This document shows, piece by piece, positions 51,982-59,390 of a stretch of DNA of 64,000 nucleotides; the first letter of the stretch is position 1; the number at the start of each line of letters is the position of its first letter. The position numbers were made by a program, and so were the translations under genes. This stretch comes from Fulvimarina sp039652615 (GTDB taxonomy: Bacteria > Pseudomonadota > Alphaproteobacteria > Rhizobiales > Rhizobiaceae). The DNA lies in the NCBI RefSeq assembly GCF_039652615.1, contig NZ_JBDJAC010000001.1, positions 310,001 to 374,000 of the forward strand, given 5' to 3'. The notes under the pieces were generated by a model. It did not search any database. It worked only from the letters and a program-made list of their open reading frames with translations, and was not told the origin of the DNA.

Positions 51982-52791
51982 TCAGAGCGGGCCCTCCGGC
52001 ATGGGCTGGCTGTCGAAGGCACCGCGGACCGACTGATCGAATTCAACGCAGGCCCCGGTCATCAGGCCTGACTCGTCCGACGCCAGGAAGGCGACAGCCC
52101 GAGCGACCTCTTTCGGGTCGACAAGCCGACCGTTCGGCAGATGTGCGCCCGCGTTCAGGAGCCAGTCCTCGCCCGCTCCATGATAGCGTTGCTGGATGGT
52201 CTTTTCGCCCTCGCTCGCCATCCATCCGATATTAAGCGCGTTGACGCGGATCTGATTGTGGAGAAGTGCATAGGCGGTGTTGCGCGTCAGCGTATCGAGC
52301 GCGCCCTTCGATGCGCAGTAAGCGGCGATGAAGGGCTGGCCGGCATGGGATGACACCGAGGAGACGTTGACGATCGAGCCGTGCGTCTTCTTCTCCTGCA
52401 TCAGCTTGATCGCTTCCTGCATTAGGAAAAAGGGTGCGCGAACATTGACCGCCATCATCCGGTCGAAGAGGATCTGATCCGTATCGAGGATCGTGCCGCG
52501 ATCGGTGAGCCCGGCGGCGTTGACGAGAATGTCGAGCCGCTCGAAACGCGTCGCCGCCCGGGCGATGACCGCTCTGCACGGATCGACTTCGGCGAGATCG
52601 GCTTCGACGAATTCAGTGGGTGTCCCTATCTTGTCTTCGATCGCCCGCGCGACGGCTGCGCCCTTATCCGTGTTGCGTCCACAGATGACGAGGCCCGCCG
52701 CGCCGCGTTCGGCGAAAAGCCGCGCGACCGCTGCACCGAGCCCTTGGGTTCCGCCGGTCACCACGGCGATCTTTCCGTCCAGACGTCCCAT
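51982..52791 (-). CDS. SDR family oxidoreductase
   Basis: 269-residue short-chain dehydrogenase. TGGTQGLGAAVARLF cofactor motif, NAAG in ILVNAAGLTD, catalytic Ser in VSSVSSHAG and YCASKGALD (Tyr/Lys). Last gene of the operon that begins with the sugar-binding protein at 57359. It probably oxidises the imported polyol or a product of the dioxygenase next to it; the exact substrate cannot be read. Confidence 0.92.
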   Translation of the reverse strand: MGRLDGKIAVVTGGTQGLGAAVARLFAERGAAGLVICGRNTDKGAAVARAIEDKIGTPTEFVEADLAEVDPCRAVIARAATRFERLDILVNAAGLTDRGTILDTDQILFDRMMAVNVRAPFFLMQEAIKLMQEKKTHGSIVNVSSVSSHAGQPFIAAYCASKGALDTLTRNTAYALLHNQIRVNALNIGWMASEGEKTIQQRYHGAGEDWLLNAGAHLPNGRLVDPKEVARAVAFLASDESGLMTGACVEFDQSVRGAFDSQPMPEGPL

Positions 52792-52890
52792 TCCTTGACC
52801 TTTCTCGTTTGATGCAACTGTCTGCCAGGTCGTGTCGCGGCCAGATCTCAAGTCCCGATGTCGCGATGCGCTCGGATCAAGACCGCCGGT

Positions 52891-54078
52891 TCAGGAGCGG
52901 CGGCGATCGTCGTAAGCTGCGATCGTTTCTGCGAAGACATCCGCAGCCATTCCGTCGGCCAGAGCCTCCAGCATGCGCTCGGCCTGGCTCTTCGGCGCAA
53001 GGCCACCCTTTGGCGGATCGCGATCGAGGTTGGTTGGAAAGGCGTAGCCTTCCGCGCAGGCCGCGACCGCGTTGCGGAGCGCGCGCTCACCGGCTTCGGC
53101 TTTCGCATCAAGAAGCGCCGGATAGAGGACGATGGACATTTTCGAACGGTCCACCGTCTCCATGGCGCGTCCGAAGGCGGAAGAGACCTGGAGAAGATTG
53201 GCCATGCGGCGGATATCGGCCGAGCGATTTGTGCCGGCACCGTGCATGAGCGCCGGATTGAAGAACACGGCATCGCCTTTTTTCAGGGGAAGCTGGACGT
53301 GATGCTCGGCGAAATAGTCCTGGAATTCCTTGCGGCCAAAGGCGAGGTAGCCCTCAAAGAAGGTCTGCGAATAGGGCAGGAAGAGCGTCGGCCCTGTCTC
53401 GACCGGCATGTCGCAATGGGCAATGGCGCCCTGGAGCGTCAGCACTGGCGAGATTGCGTGGATGTGTGAGGGGAAAGCCGTCATCTGGTCGGGCGTCATG
53501 AAGCCCAGATGATAGTCGCGATGCGGCGTTTGCGCTGCCCCTCCCGGATTCACGCGGTTGACCTGCGCGGTCATTTGGTAGCCGCGTCCTAGCCAGGCTT
53601 CCGATGCCATGGCGAGCGCGTCGGAGGCGTAATAGCGCGCGAAATTCGCGGGGTCAGCGAGACAGTGCTTTTCAAGCGCGTTCCAGACCCGGTCATTGGC
53701 GCCGGCCTTGGCGAAATGGTCGCCGCCGCCCCTAGAAGCGGTCTTCTCCTCGTCGATGATCGTTTCGAAAATCGCTGTGGCACGATCAATCGTCTCGTGA
53801 TCCTCCACAGCATTCCGGATCACGAGAACGCCCGGACCCGACATGAAAAGCTCGGCCCATTCAGCCATCAAGTCGAGACGATCGTTTTCCTCGCCTGTAG
53901 CCTCGCGGACACGCCGGCCTTCATAGATCGGAATATTCATCTGGATCTCGGCGGCGTTCGGCCAGTCCTCGCCCCGTGTCTCGCGCGCAACCTGCCGCCG
54001 GAAGGTCTCAAAGCTCCCGCTGGCCGGATCAAGCCAGATCCGGTTGCGGCGCTCTGTGCTGTTTGTCATCGCGTCCAT
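52891..54078 (-). CDS. Phytanoyl-CoA dioxygenase (PhyH) family protein
   Basis: 395-residue Fe(II)/2-oxoglutarate oxygenase. Iron ligands are His186, Asp188 (TPHRDYHLGF) and His279 (LMHGAGTNRS); Arg285 is placed to bind 2-oxoglutarate. PhyH enzymes hydroxylate or dealkylate many small molecules. It stands between the ABC ATPase gene and an SDR gene in the sugar-importer operon, so its substrate is probably the imported sugar or cyclitol, for instance an O-methyl inositol; that is inference. Confidence 0.9.
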   Translation of the reverse strand: MDAMTNSTERRNRIWLDPASGSFETFRRQVARETRGEDWPNAAEIQMNIPIYEGRRVREATGEENDRLDLMAEWAELFMSGPGVLVIRNAVEDHETIDRATAIFETIIDEEKTASRGGGDHFAKAGANDRVWNALEKHCLADPANFARYYASDALAMASEAWLGRGYQMTAQVNRVNPGGAAQTPHRDYHLGFMTPDQMTAFPSHIHAISPVLTLQGAIAHCDMPVETGPTLFLPYSQTFFEGYLAFGRKEFQDYFAEHHVQLPLKKGDAVFFNPALMHGAGTNRSADIRRMANLLQVSSAFGRAMETVDRSKMSIVLYPALLDAKAEAGERALRNAVAACAEGYAFPTNLDRDPPKGGLAPKSQAERMLEALADGMAADVFAETIAAYDDRRRS

Positions 54079-54230
54079 GGCGTCTCCTCCCGTTTCCCGA
54101 TGGCCTTATTGGCGTGGATCGCGCCGATCCCGTCCGCACAGACGACAAATGAAGATGGACGTCGACGCACCAGACGAACGCCGTGCGCGGTAACGTATCT
54201 CCGACCGTAAAAGACTTGAGTGCCGCCTTT

Positions 54231-55010
54231 TCAGACCGTGCCGCCGAGGCTGCTTTCCAGTTCCACCATGTCTTGACCGCCGGCCATCAGGTCCTGAAGC
54301 TCTTCGGGCGTGATCTTGTCCCTGGTGGACGTGCCGAAGGTCTTGCCCCGATTGAGCACCGTGAAACGATCGCCCACCGCCATGGCATGGCGCACATTAT
54401 GGGTGATGAAGACGACGGCGATGCCGTCCTTTCGCACCCGGTCGATCGTCGAGAGGACGCTCGCGGTCTGCCGCACACCGAGCGCTGAGGTCGGCTCGTC
54501 GAGGATCAGCACCTTCGCGCCGAAATACACGGCGCGGGAAATCGCGACCGTCTGGCGCTCGCCGCCAGACAAGGTTCCGACGGCCTGATCGGCTTCGCGC
54601 AGGTTGATGCCCATCCGGCGCATCTCTTTCACCGTCACCTCTTCGGCCGTCTTCGTGTCGAAGCGCTTGAAGGGTCCCCAGCCCTTGGTGGGCTCGCGCC
54701 CCATCCAGAAATTCCGGGTGACGCTCATCAGCGGGATCATCGCGAGATCCTGATAGACCGTCGCAATCCCGGCATCCATCGCCTCGCGGGGGCTGTCAAA
54801 TGAGACTTCCTTGCCGCCGACATACATCTTGCCCTTGGTCGGCTTATGGACGCCGGACATGGTCTTGATGAAGGTGGACTTGCCCGCACCGTTGTCGCCG
54901 AGAAGGCAATGGCATTCGCCGGGCCGCACATCGAAGGAGACCCCCGACAGCGCAACGATATTGCCGAAGTGCTTCTCGATATTGTCCATGTGAACGATTG
55001 GTTCGCTCAT
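54231..55010 (-). CDS. Sugar ABC transporter ATP-binding protein (single domain)
   Basis: 259-residue ATPase. Walker A GDNGAGKST, signature LSGGERQTVAISRAV, Walker B VLILDEPTSALG and switch His FITHNVRHAMAV. RbsA-type sugar ATPases have two domains in about 500 residues; this is the half-size type known from rhizobial FrcA. Its ATG is one base after the permease stop. Works with the permease and binding protein upstream. Confidence 0.93.
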   Translation of the reverse strand: MSEPIVHMDNIEKHFGNIVALSGVSFDVRPGECHCLLGDNGAGKSTFIKTMSGVHKPTKGKMYVGGKEVSFDSPREAMDAGIATVYQDLAMIPLMSVTRNFWMGREPTKGWGPFKRFDTKTAEEVTVKEMRRMGINLREADQAVGTLSGGERQTVAISRAVYFGAKVLILDEPTSALGVRQTASVLSTIDRVRKDGIAVVFITHNVRHAMAVGDRFTVLNRGKTFGTSTRDKITPEELQDLMAGGQDMVELESSLGGTV

Positions 55011-55011
55011 C

Positions 55012-56115
55012 TTATCGCTCCCCCGTCACACGCTTGCGGATGATGTTGTTGAAGAGCACGGCGATCAGCAGCATGCCGCCGAGGAAGACCTGATACCAGT
55101 CCTGATCGATCTGCGTATAAGTCAGCCCGATCAGCACCATGCCGAAGATGATCGAGCCGAAGAACGCGCCCACGGCAGAGCCGTAGCCGCCTGTCAGAAG
55201 GCAGCCTCCGATGACGGCCGCGATGATGGCCTCGAACTCCTTCTGGAAGCCGCGCCGGGCGTCTGTCGAGCCGGCGTCGAGCACGGTTAGGATCGCGACG
55301 AGCGCAGCGCAGCAAGCCGTCAACATGAAGAGCGACGTCTTCACGCGGCGCACGGGCACGCCGGAATTTTTGGCGGCATTGGCATCGCCGCCAGAGGCAA
55401 AGATCCAGTTGCCGGCCGGCGTGCGGAGCAGGATCCAGGTGAGGACGATGGTAAGCCCGATGAACCAGAGTATTTCGACGGGAATACCCTCCACCTTCGG
55501 ATTGCCATTGGAGAAGGAATCGATCCAGCCCTGCTTGGCCATCCATGCGAATAGACCCTGAAAGGCCCGCCCGGAAAAGATCGGGAGGAGCCAGTCGCCC
55601 TGCACCGCCTCATTGATACCGCGCAGCTGGGTGGAGCCGCCGGTGGCCCATTTCAGCCCGACGAGGCTTAGGCCACGCAGGATGAAAAGAAATGCGAGGG
55701 TGACGATGAAGGACGGAAGTCCCGTTCGAAGCACGATCTGCGCGTTGACCAGCCCGAACAGTGCCGCGACGAAGAAGGTGAGCGCGATCGCGATCAGCAG
55801 CGGAAGCTGAAACACCGTCAGCGCCGTGCCGAAAACGAGCCCTGCAAAGGCCACCATGGAGCCGACCGAAAGGTCGAACTCGCCGCCGACCATCAAAAGG
55901 GCCGCGCCCAGGGCGAGAATGCCGAGCTGTGCGGCCGGCGTCAGGAAATTGATGATGCCCGACAGCGAGAACATCACCGGATTGGCCGCGAAGACGAAGA
56001 AGATCGTCACCGCGACGACACCGGCGATTGCGCCGAGTTCCGGTCGTTTGAGGAGCTGGGAGATCAGCGAACTGTCCTTGAGACGCTCATCGCCCTGTTG
56101 GGTTTCAGCCGTCAT
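55012..56115 (-). CDS. Sugar ABC transporter permease (RbsC/FrcC family)
   Basis: 367-residue inner-membrane permease with about ten hydrophobic segments. Family marks: LLMVGGEFDLSVGSMVAFAG and the EAA-like region RRGFQKEFEAIIAAVIGGCL, GGYGSAVGAFFGSIIFGM. The ATG at 56115 is chosen because the family begins shortly before the first helix; upstream frame is non-homologous. Probably a homodimer for myo-inositol or another cyclitol. Confidence 0.93.
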   Translation of the reverse strand: MTAETQQGDERLKDSSLISQLLKRPELGAIAGVVAVTIFFVFAANPVMFSLSGIINFLTPAAQLGILALGAALLMVGGEFDLSVGSMVAFAGLVFGTALTVFQLPLLIAIALTFFVAALFGLVNAQIVLRTGLPSFIVTLAFLFILRGLSLVGLKWATGGSTQLRGINEAVQGDWLLPIFSGRAFQGLFAWMAKQGWIDSFSNGNPKVEGIPVEILWFIGLTIVLTWILLRTPAGNWIFASGGDANAAKNSGVPVRRVKTSLFMLTACCAALVAILTVLDAGSTDARRGFQKEFEAIIAAVIGGCLLTGGYGSAVGAFFGSIIFGMVLIGLTYTQIDQDWYQVFLGGMLLIAVLFNNIIRKRVTGER

Positions 56116-56417
56116 GGGTCCTCCGCACTCGGGCACGATCGCGAAGGTCTGCAAGACGGTTCGGATCAGATCATGCGCGATTACAAAATTGGTATCGGGT
56201 TTCTGAAGACGGTGCGCCGAAACCCGGCCTGGGTTGCGATGCATTCCGACCTGATGCAGGTGGTCGCCATATCGCCGGCACGTATCGAGCCGCAGCAGAC
56301 GGACCCGTCAGGCCCTTCGGACGTGAGACCCGCGCCCGAAAGACGATACTTGCAGATGCAGGTGGCCGCCCCGCTGCCGGGCCCGAGGACCCGAACCGGC
56401 GAGGCGGGTCGTCGGTA
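56116..56417. other. Intergenic gap between binding-protein and permease genes
   Basis: About 300 bases between the end of the binding-protein gene and the permease gene on the minus strand. It is GC-rich, and no protein was recognised in it. Such gaps after sugar-binding protein genes commonly hold a stem-loop that raises binding-protein yield, but I could not define a convincing one here. Confidence 0.4.
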
Positions 56418-57359
56418 TCAGCGAATGCCTTCAGCAGAAAGTTCGATGACCTGCTGGGCATCGTCCTGCATCACGAGGTTCGGCCCGGAGGGCACGTCGC
56501 CGCCGGGAACGAGACCGTATTTGGCATTGAGATCGAGGAACACGACCGGGAGATATCCTTGCAGGAACTGCTGCTGATCGATCGCGAACGCGGCATCGCC
56601 ATCGGCGACCGACTGCAAGAAGCTCGCCGAAAGGTCGAAGCTTGCGACCTTCACGTTCTCGGTTTTGTTCAGCGATTTGACCGCTGCCACCGAGGGTTCA
56701 CCCGCCGTCGCAGCTCCAAGCGCCAGAACCGTATCAATCTCTTCGTTCGACTGAAGCGCGGCACGAACCTTCGCCTCGACGTCCGCCGGATCGTTCGTCG
56801 TCGGCAGGACCTCGACCGAACCGCCGAAGCCCTCCGAGAAGCCTTCGCAACGCTGGTCGAGCGAAACGTTGCCGACTTCCTGGTTGACGCAAAGCCCGGT
56901 TGTGCCGCCCATTTCCTTTAGCTGTTCGCCGGCCCGAACGCCCGCGTCGTATTCGGATTGACCGACATGGAGCAGGGCGCCGAGATCCTTCGCGACGTCG
57001 CTGCCGGCATTGAGCGAAATGACCGGAATGCCGGCCTGCACCGCGCGCTCGATCGACTGGCTGAGAGCATCGGCATCGGCGATGGAAACAGCAAGCCCGT
57101 CCGGCTCCTGATTGACGGCGGCATCGATGAGCTGGCTCATGGCGACCATGTCGAAGGTTTCGGGCGCACGATAGGAAACGTTGGCGCCGGTATCCTTGGC
57201 AGCCTGGTCGACACCGTTCTTGACGACGGACCAGAACGGGTCGTTCGCTTGACCGTGGGTCACGACGATGATGGTCGGCGCTTCACCGTCCTGTGCTGCG
57301 GCGGGGCCTGCGACCGCAAGAATGACGGCTGTTGCCGCGATGGACTTCAAGATGCGCAT
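56418..57359 (-). CDS. Sugar/inositol ABC transporter substrate-binding protein
   Basis: 313-residue periplasmic protein (Peripla_BP_4). Signal peptide about residues 1-22 (MRILKSIAATAVILAVAGPA, cleavage at AAA-QDG). Ligand-fold marks: THGQANDPFWSVVKNGVDQA, IPVISLNAGSDVAKDLGAL and FAIDQQQFLQGYLPVVFL. GGAGG precedes the ATG at 57359. The palindrome at 57487-57504, 128 bases upstream, is of the IolR type, which makes inositol or a relative the likely ligand. Confidence 0.93.
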   Translation of the reverse strand: MRILKSIAATAVILAVAGPAAAQDGEAPTIIVVTHGQANDPFWSVVKNGVDQAAKDTGANVSYRAPETFDMVAMSQLIDAAVNQEPDGLAVSIADADALSQSIERAVQAGIPVISLNAGSDVAKDLGALLHVGQSEYDAGVRAGEQLKEMGGTTGLCVNQEVGNVSLDQRCEGFSEGFGGSVEVLPTTNDPADVEAKVRAALQSNEEIDTVLALGAATAGEPSVAAVKSLNKTENVKVASFDLSASFLQSVADGDAAFAIDQQQFLQGYLPVVFLDLNAKYGLVPGGDVPSGPNLVMQDDAQQVIELSAEGIR

Positions 57360-57486
57360 ATGGGTTCCTCCCTGAATTGACGATCGCTGCCGCACGTTCC
57401 TCCGATCGCGAACGACAGTGACCCTCCATCTGCACCCGGATCTCATGCCGGGCGAAATACGATGAGATCGACGCCCGGCGATGCAA

Positions 57487-57504
57487 ATGGAAGATATATT
57501 CCAT
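57487..57504. promoter_or_regulatory. Palindrome ATGGAAGATATATTCCAT, candidate IolR operator
   Basis: The seven outer bases on each side are complementary, in an AT-rich island (AAATGGAA at left, TTCCATTT at right). It lies upstream of the sugar-binding protein gene and matches the TGGAA-N6-TTCCA pattern at iolC. Confidence 0.72.
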
Positions 57505-57665
57505 TTATGACCCGAAATTCCGCGTTGTCAATCTTTTCTCAGAACCTCCCTTGGCGCGAGGCGAGGGTGGAGGGATCGGTTGGCAGCGGTTGAAGTGGGT
57601 CATTCGTTGCCCTGCCGACACGGGCGACCAACGGCAAAGCCGAGATGCGCGCGCGGATGCATCTC

Positions 57666-57784
57666 ATACCGCCGGACGAATGAACTGACCCTCCGGGCCA
57701 GTTCTCACCCGGCTGTTGGCTCAAGCGCCGCTCGGGCTGCCGGCGGACCTTCGGAAGCGGTGCTTTCAGAGGTCCGCCGGTATC
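57666..57784 (+). repeat. 119-bp structured intergenic repeat, copy A
   Basis: Begins ATACCGCCGG; contains AACTGACC / GGCCAGTT as a small hairpin (57683-57703), the core GGCTCAAGCGCCGCTCG (57718-57734), and a large hairpin of CCGGCGGACCT (57740-57750) with AGGTCCGCCGG (57770-57780), within which GGAAGC pairs GCTTTC. Same orientation as copy C. Confidence 0.7.
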
Positions 57785-58002
57785 ACTGCAGGAATGGCGC
57801 GTGCGGCAAGCCCCGGCCGTCCCTGTAAACCAAGTGGGCGACCAGACCGAAGACGCGAGAGGAATCAGCGCCTGGAGGCTTTAAGAAAATACCGTGCGCG
57901 AGAGTTGGCGGGCGGGCGGCCAAGGGATATGGCGCCGGCTCCGGCTTAAGCGCGACCGAGGTAATGCGGGCAGGTGTTCATCCTGTCGCGAGTAACTCAC
58001 CG

Positions 58003-58026
58003 AAAATGGAAAATATATTCCATTTT
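58003..58026. promoter_or_regulatory. Perfect palindrome AAAATGGAA-N6-TTCCATTTT, orphan IolR-type operator
   Basis: Nine-base arms at 58003-58011 and 58018-58026 are exactly complementary. It is the strongest of the four TGGAA-N6-TTCCA sites in the window, yet no intact gene begins nearby: the closest starts are 57359 (minus strand, about 645 bases away) and 59391. It may mark a lost gene or an unannotated RNA. Confidence 0.72.
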
Positions 58027-58094
58027 GTCCGATTCTCGGCGTCAGGTCAGACGGATTGCCAGATTCGACAACCACCGGGCCGAACTCCCGCGTC

Positions 58095-58214
58095 ACACCG
58101 AGGGGCATTTGAATCCAACGGTTTCACAAGGCCGCCGGGAGCCCGAGCGGCGCCTGAGCCAATCGCCGGACAAGAATTGACCTTTGGGTCAACTCATTTG
58201 GCCGGCGGTATCAC
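58095..58214 (-). repeat. 119-bp structured intergenic repeat, copy B (inverted)
   Basis: Reverse strand matches copy A along its length: shared ATACCGCCGG start, hairpin TTGACC / GGTCAA (58177-58192), core GGCTCAGGCGCCGCTCG with one change, and a terminal stem GAAACC-GTT-GGATTC. Copies A and B face each other across 310 bases. Confidence 0.68.
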
Positions 58215-58307
58215 GTGTCGGCATCGCGGTGCCTTACGACGGTGAGGCGAGAAACCGGTGCGGAGATTTTCGGCGGCATGAGCCGTCGACGGCGGCCGAA
58301 ATTCTCC

Positions 58308-59231
58308 TCAGGGCACCGGTGTCTCTTTGCTCATCTCCAGCCGTTCGGCGATCCAGCGCGCGGCAGCCTGGACAGTCAGGTCGTCGGTCTTTCTGGACGC
58401 AATGACGACGTTGTAGAGTGCCGCCGAACGGACCGTCCGTCCGCCGATCTGGACAAGCCGACCGCTGGCCAGCACCTCCGATAGCAGCAGGCGCCAGCCG
58501 AGCACCACGCCTTCGCCGGCGATCGCCGCGTAGACGGCGTCGTTGTACTGACTGAAGCGCAGGGTCGAGGCTTCCGAGAAACGGCCGAGACCGGCATCGG
58601 CATGCCATTGGCGCCAGGAGAGCCAGGTTGCATCCGGGATCTCGTTCGTGATCAGCGGAATGTCTGCAAGGCGCTGGGCGGAAAAATTCTCTCCAAGCTC
58701 CTCGGCAAAGGCCGGGCTTGCTGCGGGAAAGACCTCATCCGCGATCGATCCAACGGTCAGGCCGTCCCGGAAGGGCGGGAGGCCGAACCGGATGACGAGA
58801 TCTACGTCGTCCGAGCGAAGATCGAAATGATTGTCCTGGGAGAGGACCCGGAGCTTGATCGCGGGATTGGCTTCGCGGAACGCCTTCAGACGCGGCAGGA
58901 GCCAGAAATGGGAAACGGCATGGGTCGCGCCGATGGTGACTGTTCCCGTCAGTGCGGGCTGCCTGATCTGCGTGATGGCCTCCGCCATTGCGTCGAAGGA
59001 AAGGGAGACGGCTCGGGCCAGGATTTGACCTGCCGGCGTCAGATCGACCCGTCGATGGCCGCGCACGAAGAGCGTATTGTGCAGCTCGCCTTCGAGCAGC
59101 TTGATCTGCCGACTGACGGCCGCCTGCGTCACGCCAAGCTCTTCTGCGGCTTTTGTAAAACCGCCGAGACGGGCTGCCGCTTCGAAGGTTGCGAGCGAGG
59201 CCAGGGAGGGAATAGTTCCGCGAAGCGCCAT
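58308..59231 (-). CDS. LysR family transcriptional regulator
   Basis: 307-residue regulator, GcvA-like subgroup. N-terminal winged HTH (about 8-68): PSLASLATFEAAARLGGFTK and VTQAAVSRQIKLLEGEL. C-terminal ligand domain (about 95-300) with RVLSQDNHFDLRSDDVDLVI. The ATG at 59231 matches the family start. It is divergent from the Rieske oxygenase gene, with a perfect 17-bp palindrome between them, so it probably activates that gene in response to the substrate. Confidence 0.94.
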   Translation of the reverse strand: MALRGTIPSLASLATFEAAARLGGFTKAAEELGVTQAAVSRQIKLLEGELHNTLFVRGHRRVDLTPAGQILARAVSLSFDAMAEAITQIRQPALTGTVTIGATHAVSHFWLLPRLKAFREANPAIKLRVLSQDNHFDLRSDDVDLVIRFGLPPFRDGLTVGSIADEVFPAASPAFAEELGENFSAQRLADIPLITNEIPDATWLSWRQWHADAGLGRFSEASTLRFSQYNDAVYAAIAGEGVVLGWRLLLSEVLASGRLVQIGGRTVRSAALYNVVIASRKTDDLTVQAAARWIAERLEMSKETPVP

Positions 59232-59271
59232 AATCGATCTGATCTGTCGGGTCCGTTCGTTGGAGATTACG

Positions 59272-59288
59272 CATAACTTGAAGTTATG
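59272..59288. promoter_or_regulatory. 17-bp palindrome CATAACTTGAAGTTATG, candidate LysR box
   Basis: Perfect 8+1+8 palindrome 41 bases before the LysR start and 103 before the Rieske oxygenase start. It contains the T-N11-A arrangement typical of LysR recognition sites. Position between divergent genes supports a shared operator. Confidence 0.78.
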
Positions 59289-59390
59289 GGAAGTTGCAGA
59301 ATTTCTGACATTGAACGCGGACGGCGACGGATCGAAGATGCGCGCTGGCCCAGCAGGCCCGCCTTTGTTTCCCGACATTCAGGTTTCGTC

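Larger units (their letters stand above)
57505..58307. other. Gene-free interval with repeats and an orphan operator
   Basis: About 800 bases without a credible gene. It holds copy A (57666-57784) and inverted copy B (58095-58214) of the 119-bp structured repeat and between them the strong palindrome at 58003-58026. Protein-like frames here are short and change between copies. Confidence 0.6.

Noticed and set aside
57539..57724. Minus-strand 61-codon frame before copy A.
   Set aside because: No homology and not preserved in the other repeat copies.
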